A DNA stretch of 64,000 nucleotides from Paraburkholderia flava (GTDB lineage Bacteria > Pseudomonadota > Gammaproteobacteria > Burkholderiales > Burkholderiaceae). Positions within the stretch are counted from its first letter, which is position 1, and every line of letters begins with the position of its first letter. The notes under the pieces were generated by a model, which saw nothing but the letters and a program-made list of their open reading frames with translations, searched no databases and had not been told where the DNA came from. Shown here one piece after another: positions 45,148 to 52,392 of this stretch. Both the position numbers and the translations under genes were made by a program. The stretch is from contig NZ_SMRO01000003.1 in the NCBI RefSeq assembly GCF_004359985.1, forward strand, positions 1-64,000, read 5' to 3'.

Positions 45148-45894
45148 ATGGTCACCGCGACATTCCGCTTCTATGAGGAGCTGAACGACTTCCTCGCGCG
45201 GCCGCTGCGCCGGCGTGCGTTCAGCTGTGTCTGCGCGCGCGACGCGACCGCGAAGCACATGATCGAAGCGCTCGGCGTACCGCATACCGAAGTGGAACTG
45301 ATCGTCGTGAACAGTGAATCGGTCGGTTTCGACTACGCGTTGCGGGACGGCGATCGCGTGGCGGTGTATCCGAAGTTCGAGGCGCTCGACATCCGTCCGC
45401 TGCTACGCGTACGTGACCAGCCGCTGCGCGTGACCCGCTTCATCGCCGACGCGCATCTCGGCGGGCTCGCGCAACTGCTGCGGCTCGCCGGCTTCGATAC
45501 GCTGTACGACAACCACTATCCGGACGCCGACATCGAAGCGCTGGCCGCACGCGAACAGCGCATCGTGCTGACCCGCGACCGCGAGTTGCTGAAACGCCGG
45601 ACGATCACCCACGGCTGCTACGTCCGACAATTAAAACCGGAGGCGCAGCTGCGGGAGATATTCACGCGACTCGATCTGGCAGGCAGCGCGCAGCCGTTCC
45701 GGCTCTGCCTGACGTGCAATGCGCCGCTGCGCCGGATTCCGAAGGATGAAGTCGGCGACCGCGCTCCCGACGGTGTACTCGCGCGGCACACGCAGTTCGT
45801 CACCTGCGACGTATGCGGTCGCGTGTTCTGGGAGGGCACGCACTGGAAACACATGCGCGAACTCGTCGACAGCGTGACCGGTCCGACTGGCTAG
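45148..45894 (+). CDS. Mut7-C RNase domain protein with ubiquitin-like N-terminus
   Basis: 248 aa. Residues 1-90 look like a ThiS/MoaD-type ubiquitin-like fold (TATFRFYEELNDFLA, VGFDYALRDGDRVAVYPKFE); from about 95 on a Mut7-C PIN-like RNase domain (FIADAHLGGLAQLLRLAGFDTLYDN), then a zinc ribbon CLTCNAPL ... CDVCGRVFW. Presumed nuclease acting on RNA; the target is unknown. Complete. Confidence 0.82.
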   Translation: MVTATFRFYEELNDFLARPLRRRAFSCVCARDATAKHMIEALGVPHTEVELIVVNSESVGFDYALRDGDRVAVYPKFEALDIRPLLRVRDQPLRVTRFIADAHLGGLAQLLRLAGFDTLYDNHYPDADIEALAAREQRIVLTRDRELLKRRTITHGCYVRQLKPEAQLREIFTRLDLAGSAQPFRLCLTCNAPLRRIPKDEVGDRAPDGVLARHTQFVTCDVCGRVFWEGTHWKHMRELVDSVTGPTG

Positions 45895-45976
45895 CGCACC
45901 CGGACCTCAGGCGTACCCGCCCGCGATGCGTACAATGCGGGGCTTACTCTTTTCCGTTTTCCGCGAAGGCACCCCT

Positions 45977-46261
45977 ATGGCGATGAAAAAAACCGACCTT
46001 GAGAAAAACAAGGCATTGAAGCTCAACAACGCGCTGAAGAAGGCCGCACCCGACCGCTTCGGCAAGGGTGCCGCGCAGCAGCCGCTCGATCGCCGCGAAC
46101 AGCGCAAGCTCGACCAGGCACAGGGGCTCGTCCCGTTCGCGTGCAAGCTGGAAGCGGACCTCGTCGCCCAGTTGAAGACGCGCGCCGCCGATCACCCCGG
46201 CGGTCTGAACGGCCTGCTCGACGAACTGCTGAAGCGCGGCCTCGCCGCCGATGCGTCGTAG
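45977..46261 (+). CDS. Hypothetical small basic protein, 94 aa
   Basis: Start MAMKKTDLEKN with GAAGG upstream. Lys/Ala/Leu-rich helical N-terminal half, then VPFACKLEADLVAQLKTRAADHPGGLNGLLDELLKRGLA, which resembles a ribbon-helix-helix-like end. Not recognised. It follows the Mut7-C gene by 82 nt in the same direction. Confidence 0.6.
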   Translation: MAMKKTDLEKNKALKLNNALKKAAPDRFGKGAAQQPLDRREQRKLDQAQGLVPFACKLEADLVAQLKTRAADHPGGLNGLLDELLKRGLAADAS

Positions 46262-46398
46262 CGCGAAGCATTCTCCGGCACGCGTTGCGCGATGCCCGGC
46301 CGTAAACGGTCATGCCCGCATGAACCACGCAGTCGACGGACAAACGTGGCGGGCAAGCCACCCGTAAGAAAAAAGTCCGTCCTGCGAAGCATTTCTCG

Positions 46399-46428
46399 TT
46401 GACTCGTCCTTTGACGAGTGCCTAAAAT
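46399..46428 (+). promoter_or_regulatory. Promoter with central inverted repeat for the NRAMP-like transcription unit
   Basis: TTGACT (46399-46404) and TAAAAT (46423-46428) are separated by 18 nt. The spacer holds a perfect inverted repeat, ACTCGTC-CTTT-GACGAGT (46402-46419), which also overlaps the -35 end. A repressor bound there would block the promoter; which metal or signal regulator is unknown. Confidence 0.55.
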
Positions 46429-46797
46429 CCAGCTGTTTTCACGAAAGGGGCGAACGCCTTGGACAGTAGCAGTAGTCGATCTTCGACACGTTTCTCTGCC
46501 TGACAGGCAGGACGCTCCGCGCTAAGCCTCTTCTCCAGCCGCCGTCTTGCCCATTGGGCAAACGGTGCGCGCCGCAGTTACTCGCAGCAGTATCCGCAGT
46601 ACTTCTCCGTGCACATCCGCTGACCGTTGTCGTCACGGCATGCGTTCGTTCGCGTTCGCCTGCACGACGGCCGGTCTAACGCTTCGGGCCTGGCCCGTCG
46701 CGTTGCGCCATCGCGCCTGTCGTCCGCGTCCATGCGGCGAAGGCGTGCGAATCAACGCATCTGCGCAATACGAGCAATACGCGCAAAGGAGGCCGCC

Positions 46798-46890
46798 ATG
46801 CCGGACAGTGACTCTAGTCCCTGTACTTCCGTCCGCCGCACGCATTCGCGGCCTGTGCCCGGCACTCATGCCGCGCGCTGCGCCGCCTGA
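46798..46890 (+). CDS. 30-aa leader peptide (uORF) of the NRAMP-like gene
   Basis: Preceded by a near-perfect AAAGGAGG at 46785-46792, 5 nt before the ATG, so it should be translated. It starts MPDSDSSP, acidic and proline-containing, then turns Arg/Pro-rich (SVRRTHSRPVP). Acidic/proline N-termini followed by basic residues are the design of MgtL-type Mg2+-sensing leader peptides. The reading is inferred; the product itself is unlikely to have a separate function. Confidence 0.5.
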   Translation: MPDSDSSPCTSVRRTHSRPVPGTHAARCAA

Positions 46891-47006
46891 CTGATCGCCC
46901 GTCGCATTCTTCCGGTCGCCGCTGCACGTCGATGTCTTCGATGTGCCGGCCAACGAGCTGCGCAGGCCATCCGTGCGCCGCTCAACGTTTTACCGGAGGA
47001 ATTGCC

Positions 47007-47198
47007 ATGCACTTCGCTCTCCTCGTTTCGCAACTGCCGCACATCGACGAAGCACGCGCCCACTACGACGAACTGCTGTCGCTCGAACCGCGTCGTCATG
47101 CAGCACCTTTGCGTGACGCTGTCGCCCCCGTATCGATGCTCGCGGCGCTTCGCAACACCCTCGGCGCCGCGCTGCACGCGTGGCAGCGCCATCACTGA
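47007..47198 (+). CDS. 63-aa small protein before the NRAMP-like gene
   Basis: Start MHFALLVSQLPHIDEARAHY with CGGAGGA 6 nt upstream. Two amphipathic helices (HIDEARAHYDELLSLEPRRH and MLAALRNTLGAALHAWQRHH), no signal peptide, no Cys. Not recognised. It lies 57 nt before the transporter ATG and would be cotranscribed, so it may be a small regulator or partner of the transporter or a second leader ORF. Confidence 0.55.
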   Translation: MHFALLVSQLPHIDEARAHYDELLSLEPRRHAAPLRDAVAPVSMLAALRNTLGAALHAWQRHH

Positions 47199-47255
47199 AA
47201 AAAACACGCGGCCCACGGGCCGCGACACCACACTCAAGCTTCGGAGAACGACATC

Positions 47256-48905
47256 ATGTCCACGCCAACAACCCAGGTTTCACCACCACGCAGTGCTGTG
47301 CTCGACGAAGCGCATCTCGGCGACATCAAGGGCGCCTTCGGCACCATCTCGCGTCACGACACCGCGCCGCGCAACAACTGGTTCGCGCGTTTGCGCACGC
47401 TGCTCGCGATCCTCGGCCCCGGCCTGATCGTGATGGTCGGCGATAACGACGCCGGCGCGTTCGGCACCTATACGCAGGCCGGCCAGAACTACGGCACGAC
47501 GCTGCTGTGGACACTCCTTCTGCTGATCCCCGTGCTGTTCGTGAATCAGGAGATGGTGCTGCGGCTCGGCGCCGTGACCGGCGTCGGTCACGCACGATTG
47601 ATCTTCGAGCGCTTCGGCAAGTTCTGGGGGGCATTCAGCGTGATCGATCTGTTCATCCTGAACGCGCTCACGCTCGTCACCGAGTTCATCGGCATCACGT
47701 TCGCGCTCGGTTTTCTGGGCGTGCCGAAAGTGCCCGGCGTGCTGCTCGCCGCCGTGCTGACAGCTGCTGCGGTCAGCACCGGCAACTTCCGACGATTCGA
47801 GCGCTTCGCGCTCGCGTTGTGCGTGCTGAGCCTGCTACTCGTGCCGGTGCTGGTATCGATCCATCCGCCGATCGGGCAGATGACCCGCGACTTCTTCATC
47901 CCGAGCTGGCCCGCGCACTCGAAGCTCTCCGACGTGATGCTGCTCGTGATCGGTATCGTCGGTACAACGGTCGCGCCGTGGCAGCTGTTTTTCCAGCAGA
48001 GCTACATCGTCGACAAGCGCATCACGCCGCGCTTCATGAAGTACGAAAAAGCGGACCTGTGGATCGGCATCGCGTTCGTGATGATCGGCGCGATCGCGAT
48101 GATCTCGTTCTGCGCGGCACTGTTCGAAGGCCGTCCGGAGTTCGGTAACTTCACCGACGCAGGCGCGGTAATCTCGGGCCTCGACAAGTACGTCGGCAAA
48201 TGGCCGGCGGTGATCTTCGCGGTGGCGTTGCTCGACGCGTGCATCATCGGCGCGGCGGCCGTGTCGCTGTCGACCGCTTACGCGATCGGCGACGTGTTCC
48301 GCATTCGCCACTCGCTGCATCGCGGCGTGTCCGACGCGAAGGGCTTCTACTTCGTCTACTTCGGGATCATCGCGTTCGCGGCTGCGCTCGTGCTGATTCC
48401 GGGCAGCCCGCTCGGCCTGCTGACCGAAGCGGTGCAGACGCTCGCCGGGGTGCTGCTGCCGAGCGCGACCGTGTTTCTGCTGCTGTTGTGCAACGATCGC
48501 GCAGTGCTCGGCCCGTGGGTCAACTCGACGCAGCTGAACATCTTCACCGGCGCGGTGATCTGGGTGCTGGTGATGCTGTCGATCGTGCTGACCGCGTCGG
48601 TGATGTATCCGGACATCAGCGGCGAAACGATTCTCGCGGTGCTCGGAGGCGGCACGGCGCTCGCGCTGGCCGCCGCGGCTGTCGCGATCCCGTTGCGCAA
48701 GCGTGGCATTCACGCATGGGCGGACGCGCTGGCGGCGTCGCTGGAGAAAGGCACGCGCGACACGTGGCGGATGCCGCCGCTCGACGAACTGCCTGCCCCC
48801 AACCTCACGCTGAGCAAGCGGATATGGATGGGCGTGCTGCGCGGGTATCTGGTGATCGCGGTCGTGCTGGTGCTGGTGAAGGTGATCGAGATGGCGTTGC
48901 ACTGA
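47256..48905 (+). CDS. NRAMP-family metal transporter, Mg2+-type (NRMT-like)
   Basis: 549 aa, eleven to twelve membrane helices. TM1 has GPGLIVMVGDNDAGAFGTY: the canonical DPGN motif is replaced by DNDAG (residues 63-67). TM6 has GTTVAPWQLFFQQS (Ala240-Pro241-Trp242) in place of the usual MPH, so the soft metal-binding Met is lost. These changes are those of the NRAMP-related Mg2+ transporters, which have Ala at this position. It sits behind a long leader. Mn2+/Fe2+ transport is less likely; experiment is needed for the ion. Confidence 0.8.
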   Translation: MSTPTTQVSPPRSAVLDEAHLGDIKGAFGTISRHDTAPRNNWFARLRTLLAILGPGLIVMVGDNDAGAFGTYTQAGQNYGTTLLWTLLLLIPVLFVNQEMVLRLGAVTGVGHARLIFERFGKFWGAFSVIDLFILNALTLVTEFIGITFALGFLGVPKVPGVLLAAVLTAAAVSTGNFRRFERFALALCVLSLLLVPVLVSIHPPIGQMTRDFFIPSWPAHSKLSDVMLLVIGIVGTTVAPWQLFFQQSYIVDKRITPRFMKYEKADLWIGIAFVMIGAIAMISFCAALFEGRPEFGNFTDAGAVISGLDKYVGKWPAVIFAVALLDACIIGAAAVSLSTAYAIGDVFRIRHSLHRGVSDAKGFYFVYFGIIAFAAALVLIPGSPLGLLTEAVQTLAGVLLPSATVFLLLLCNDRAVLGPWVNSTQLNIFTGAVIWVLVMLSIVLTASVMYPDISGETILAVLGGGTALALAAAAVAIPLRKRGIHAWADALAASLEKGTRDTWRMPPLDELPAPNLTLSKRIWMGVLRGYLVIAVVLVLVKVIEMALH

Positions 48906-48977
48906 CGGCGTCGTGCTCCCCGGTTTCCGCAGGGGAGCGCCGAAACACAAGGCCCCGAACTCCGGCGCCACAAACAG

Positions 48978-49009
48978 AAAAGCCAGGGCATCCGCCCTGG
49001 CTTTTCTTT
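48978..49009. terminator. Rho-independent terminator after the NRAMP-like gene (bidirectional)
   Basis: AAAAGCCAGGGC (48978-48989), loop ATCC, GCCCTGGCTTTT (48994-49005), followed by CTTTT; the A run makes it work also for the convergent small gene. Confidence 0.85.
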
Positions 49010-49082
49010 TGTACCGCTACCGCACCGCGCCGGCCCTACCCGGTACGCCCGAGGGGCACCGGCAAGGCGACGCGTTGCCGGC

Positions 49083-49292
49083 TTACTGCGCTGCGCCCTT
49101 GTCGGCCGTACCGGCAGCCGATGCAGCATCCTGAACCTTGGCGCGCTTGCCGTGGTGCTTCAGTTGCTTGTGATGCTTCTTCGGCGTGCTGGCAGCAGCG
49201 GCCGGAGCGGCTGCATCCGATGCTTGCGCGAAAGCCTGAACGGATACCAGCGCAAAAGCAACGGTTGCGAGCGAGGCGATGATCTTCTTCAT
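49083..49292 (-). CDS. Small secreted Lys/His/Ala-rich protein, 69 aa
   Basis: Signal peptide MKKIIASLATVAFALVSVQAFAQ, then an Ala-rich stretch and a basic KKHHKQLKHHGKRAK segment. The His/Lys content suggests metal or anion binding. Start at 49292 with GGGGAT upstream. Small secreted proteins of this kind are frequent in Burkholderiales; function unknown. Confidence 0.7.
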   Translation of the reverse strand: MKKIIASLATVAFALVSVQAFAQASDAAAPAAAASTPKKHHKQLKHHGKRAKVQDAASAAGTADKGAAQ

Positions 49293-49418
49293 ATGTTTAT
49301 CCCCAAACCTGAACGGCACTTCGAATTAAATGGAAAAAGCAGAGCGGCGAAACGGGCGCAGCAGCACGGCTGCTGACCGATTCCCCGCCGGGGAGTATCA
49401 CGCAGCGTAGGCGGTTTG

Positions 49419-50681
49419 TCATCTGATATGCGCCGGGATGTATTTTCCGGGAGACACGTTGTCTTTCGACAACCTTTCCGCCCACGGACGCTCGGTGCCG
49501 GGCCGCGCAAAGTCCCGTTTCATCTGCTCGAGGATGCCCATTCCGCCGGACGTCCGGACGCATTCGTTCAGGTAGTCGGTGAACGGCAGCGGGTCGAAGC
49601 CGATCTCCTCGCGCAAACGCCGGTTGTCGAACACGTAGTCGAGCTGCGCGAACGCCGCATAGACGCCCAGCACGCGTTCGAACAGACGCGCATGACCGGC
49701 GGCGTCCCCGCCGAGCGCTTCGCGCGCGACCGCGCGCAGGTCGCGCGGCGAGCACATCGAATAGCGGCGGCCCGACGTGTCGGCGGCTTCGTCCATCGCG
49801 TTGAGGATCTGCGTGAGCGTCGGCGAGTCGCGGCCGGCCGATACGTGATACGTGTCGTACGCGAGCGTCGGCTTCACGGTGAGCAGCGTCAGCGCGCGGG
49901 CGCAATCGTCGACCGACACCATGTCGATACGATTCGCTGCACGCGCCGCGAAGCGCCGCGACGCATGCACGACGCGAAACACCCAGAAGATCCGCGCCGA
50001 CGGTAGCGTGCCGAGCACCGTATGCCCGACCACCGCCGACGGCCGCACGACCACCAGCGGCAGTCGCGGCAACTCCGCGCGTAGCCGTCGTTCGGCGTCG
50101 CGCTGGCTGCGTGTGTGCGGCATCAGATCGCCGGTGTCGCCGTGACCGAACACCGTTTCCTGCACGAGCGCGCCGCAGCGCGTCCCGCAGGCCATCGCTG
50201 TGCTGACGTGCACGAAGCGCTGCAGCACCTTGCTGCCGGCAAAGCGCGACGCGAAGCGCAGCGTGTCGCGCACATTCGATTCGAGTAGCCGCGGATGCGT
50301 CGAAAACGACGCCAGCGCAGCGCAATTGATCACGTGCGATGCCGCCGCGAGCCGCGCTTCATCAGCACGCGAAAATTCGCTGCCGAGTTCGCCGACGATT
50401 ACGTTAGCCGCGCTCAGACGCTCCGCGCGATATTGCGGCAAACCGCTACGTATCGCGGACGCGCGCAACCGTGCAAGCGCATGCGCAACACTCGCGCCGC
50501 GCACGACACAGACGAGCCGGTCGAGCAGACCGGCATTGACCAGCGTCGCGAGCACACTGCCGCCGATAAAACCGGTCGCGCCGGTCAACACCAGCGCATC
50601 GACGCCCGGCGCATGGGTGCGCGCCGAACAGATCAGACTGTCCTGCCAAGCCGTGGACAGCGGGGTTTGCCAGGCAAACAT
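49419..50681 (-). CDS. SDR/male-sterility-type reductase-like protein lacking YxxxK
   Basis: 420 aa. Nucleotide loop VLTGATGFIGGSVL (GATGFIG at 34-40), VHVSTAMACG and a C-terminal extension, as in extended SDR or thioester-reductase-like proteins. The catalytic Tyr-x-x-x-Lys is replaced: at the expected site the sequence is HTRSQ (189-193), so both Tyr and Lys are missing. It therefore may bind NAD(P) without normal reductase chemistry. No partner synthase gene is adjacent. Confidence 0.7.
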   Translation of the reverse strand: MFAWQTPLSTAWQDSLICSARTHAPGVDALVLTGATGFIGGSVLATLVNAGLLDRLVCVVRGASVAHALARLRASAIRSGLPQYRAERLSAANVIVGELGSEFSRADEARLAAASHVINCAALASFSTHPRLLESNVRDTLRFASRFAGSKVLQRFVHVSTAMACGTRCGALVQETVFGHGDTGDLMPHTRSQRDAERRLRAELPRLPLVVVRPSAVVGHTVLGTLPSARIFWVFRVVHASRRFAARAANRIDMVSVDDCARALTLLTVKPTLAYDTYHVSAGRDSPTLTQILNAMDEAADTSGRRYSMCSPRDLRAVAREALGGDAAGHARLFERVLGVYAAFAQLDYVFDNRRLREEIGFDPLPFTDYLNECVRTSGGMGILEQMKRDFARPGTERPWAERLSKDNVSPGKYIPAHIR

Positions 50682-50723
50682 CGCATACTCCGTGTGACGC
50701 GGCGGTCGATGCGCGGCCGCCGC

Positions 50724-51497
50724 TTAATATCGATAGGTCAGCGCCGTCATGCCGAACCAGTTGTTCTTCGTCTGCACGATCGGGCTGTTGCTCGACGACC
50801 CGACGAGGCGCGTGAGGCCGCCCGTCGTGGTCACCGACCAGCGCGGCGTGAACACATGGGTCCACGCGGTGGAAACCGTCGCCTTGTCGAAGCCGCCCTT
50901 GGTCGAATACGCCGAGAAGCGGCTGCTCGCCGCCTGCGCATCGGTGACGCCGAAGAAGGTCTGCGTGTAGCGACCGCTGCCTGCGTGCAGGCTGCCGGTC
51001 ACGCCGATCTGATCGGCTGCGGTCTGCAGGATCGGCACCGTCAGGTCGACGTGGCCGCTGATGCCGCGCGTCGTGTGCGTGACCGGCTGATCGAGCGTCA
51101 CGCTGACCGTCGAATCGCCGAACACGTGCGCGCCGGCCTGCACCGAAATCAGCAGCGAGCCGGGGATGTTGCCCATCCCCTTCAGGTAGTCGGAGCCGGC
51201 GCGGTCGAAGCGGTTTTCGTCGGCGCGGCCGTCGTCGTAGCTGAGCGCCGCCGACACGAACATCCCGTTCGCAAACGTCTTCTTGTACCCCGCACCGTCG
51301 AGCATGCCGATGAAAAAACCGTTGTCGAACTGCGCCGAAAACGCCGGGCCGATGATCGGCCGATAGTCGCGGCTGCCTTCGTAACGCGACGTCACGCCGC
51401 CGGCCAGCGAAAACAGATAGGTGTTTTCCGCGTGCGCCACCGGGACGCAGGCGAGGCCCAGCAGCGGAGCACAGCAGTGAAGGAGGCGTTTGCGCAC
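50724..51497 (-). CDS. MipA/OmpV-family outer membrane protein
   Basis: 257 aa from a GTG start, or slightly different; signal peptide VRKRLLHCCAPLLGLACVPVAHA. Barrel features: LAGGVTSRYEGSRDYRPIIGPAFS, FANGMFVSAALSYDDGRADEN, and C-terminal WFGMTALTYRY. Members act as scaffolds or porins and are often set beside envelope two-component systems, as here with the divergent RstA/RstB-like pair. The exact start is uncertain. Confidence 0.8.
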   Translation of the reverse strand: MRKRLLHCCAPLLGLACVPVAHAENTYLFSLAGGVTSRYEGSRDYRPIIGPAFSAQFDNGFFIGMLDGAGYKKTFANGMFVSAALSYDDGRADENRFDRAGSDYLKGMGNIPGSLLISVQAGAHVFGDSTVSVTLDQPVTHTTRGISGHVDLTVPILQTAADQIGVTGSLHAGSGRYTQTFFGVTDAQAASSRFSAYSTKGGFDKATVSTAWTHVFTPRWSVTTTGGLTRLVGSSSNSPIVQTKNNWFGMTALTYRY

Positions 51498-51668
51498 GGT
51501 CAGGTCTTTTCGGGAGGGGATGCCGCAGTCTAGGGATAACCCCCGTGTGCGTCTGTCTCGAAATTCCTGGAATTTGTGCTGAATTGTGTGGAAGTGTTCG
51601 AGAGTGTCTACACGCCCCCTCGCGCGAGGCCGCACGGATAGAATCGGCGCCTCAGCGGGAGAAAGACG

Positions 51669-52391
51669 ATGGACGGGACACCGCTCAAGTACACGGTATT
51701 GCTGATCGAGGACGACGATCGACTCGCACAACTGATCGCCGAATACCTCGGCGGCTACGAATTCGCGGTGACGATCGTGCGACGTGGCGACCTCGCCGTC
51801 GCGGCCGTGCACGAACACCGGCCGGCGCTCGTGATCCTCGATCTGATGCTGCCGAACATGGACGGCATGGAAGTGTGCCGCCGCATCCGTGGGTTTTCGG
51901 GCGTGCCGGTGCTGATCCTCACCGCGCGCGTCGACGTGTTCGACCAGATCGCCGGCCTCGAGACCGGTGCCGACGACTACGTGATCAAGCCCATCGAACC
52001 GCGCGTGCTGGTCGCACGTGCGCGGGCGCTGCTGCGACGCGCGCCGCGCGAGAACGTCCCTGCGCCCGTCGAGGGCGAGACGCTCGTGTACGGCGAGCTG
52101 CAGATCTCGCCGCCGAATCGCACGGTCACGTGGCGTGGCCAGGTCGTCGAGCTGAAGACCGCCGAATACAACCTGCTGCTGATTCTCGCGCGCGCCGCCG
52201 GCAAGGTGCTGAGTCGCGACGACATCCTGAAGCAGTTGCGCGGCATCGAGTTCGACGGCATCGACCGCACGGTCGACTCGGGCATCTCGCGACTACGCCG
52301 CCGTTTCGAGGACGCATCGCCGGAGCCGCACAAGATCAAGACGATCTGGGGCCGCGGCTATCTGTTCAGTCCGTCCGCGTGGGAGGAATGA
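51669..52391 (+). CDS. OmpR/RstA-like response regulator
   Basis: 240 aa. Receiver: acidic triad DDD at 15-17, phospho-Asp58 (ILDLMLPNMDG), Thr85, Lys107 (DYVIKPIEPR). C-terminal winged helix (VELKTAEYNLLLILARAAGKVLSRDDIL). DYVIKPIEP and the C-terminal GYLFSPSAWE resemble RstA. Two nt gap to the kinase gene: one operon. It probably regulates the divergent MipA/OmpV gene. Confidence 0.9.
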   Translation: MDGTPLKYTVLLIEDDDRLAQLIAEYLGGYEFAVTIVRRGDLAVAAVHEHRPALVILDLMLPNMDGMEVCRRIRGFSGVPVLILTARVDVFDQIAGLETGADDYVIKPIEPRVLVARARALLRRAPRENVPAPVEGETLVYGELQISPPNRTVTWRGQVVELKTAEYNLLLILARAAGKVLSRDDILKQLRGIEFDGIDRTVDSGISRLRRRFEDASPEPHKIKTIWGRGYLFSPSAWEE

Positions 52392-52392
52392 C

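Larger units (their letters stand above)
46436..47255 (+). promoter_or_regulatory. Long structured 5' leader of the NRAMP-like gene
   Basis: About 820 nt from the predicted start to the transporter ATG. Early hairpins: GTCGA-TCT-TCGAC (46475-46487), CTGCCTG-A-CAGGCAG (46496-46510) and TTGCCC-ATT-GGGCAA (46547-46561). It contains two short ORFs with strong ribosome sites (46798 and 47007) and, 32 nt before the transporter, an A7 run and CGCGGCCC...GGGCCGCG hairpin (47207-47224). No known riboswitch consensus (yybP-ykoY, M-box) was recognised. It is probably a translation- or structure-controlled regulatory leader. Confidence 0.5.

Noticed and set aside
46441..46620. yybP-ykoY manganese riboswitch or M-box in the NRAMP leader
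   Set aside because: The known consensus blocks of these riboswitches are not present; only generic hairpins could be read.
48200..49282. Plus-strand ORF overlapping the end of the NRAMP-like gene
   Set aside because: Out-of-frame shadow that crosses a strong terminator.
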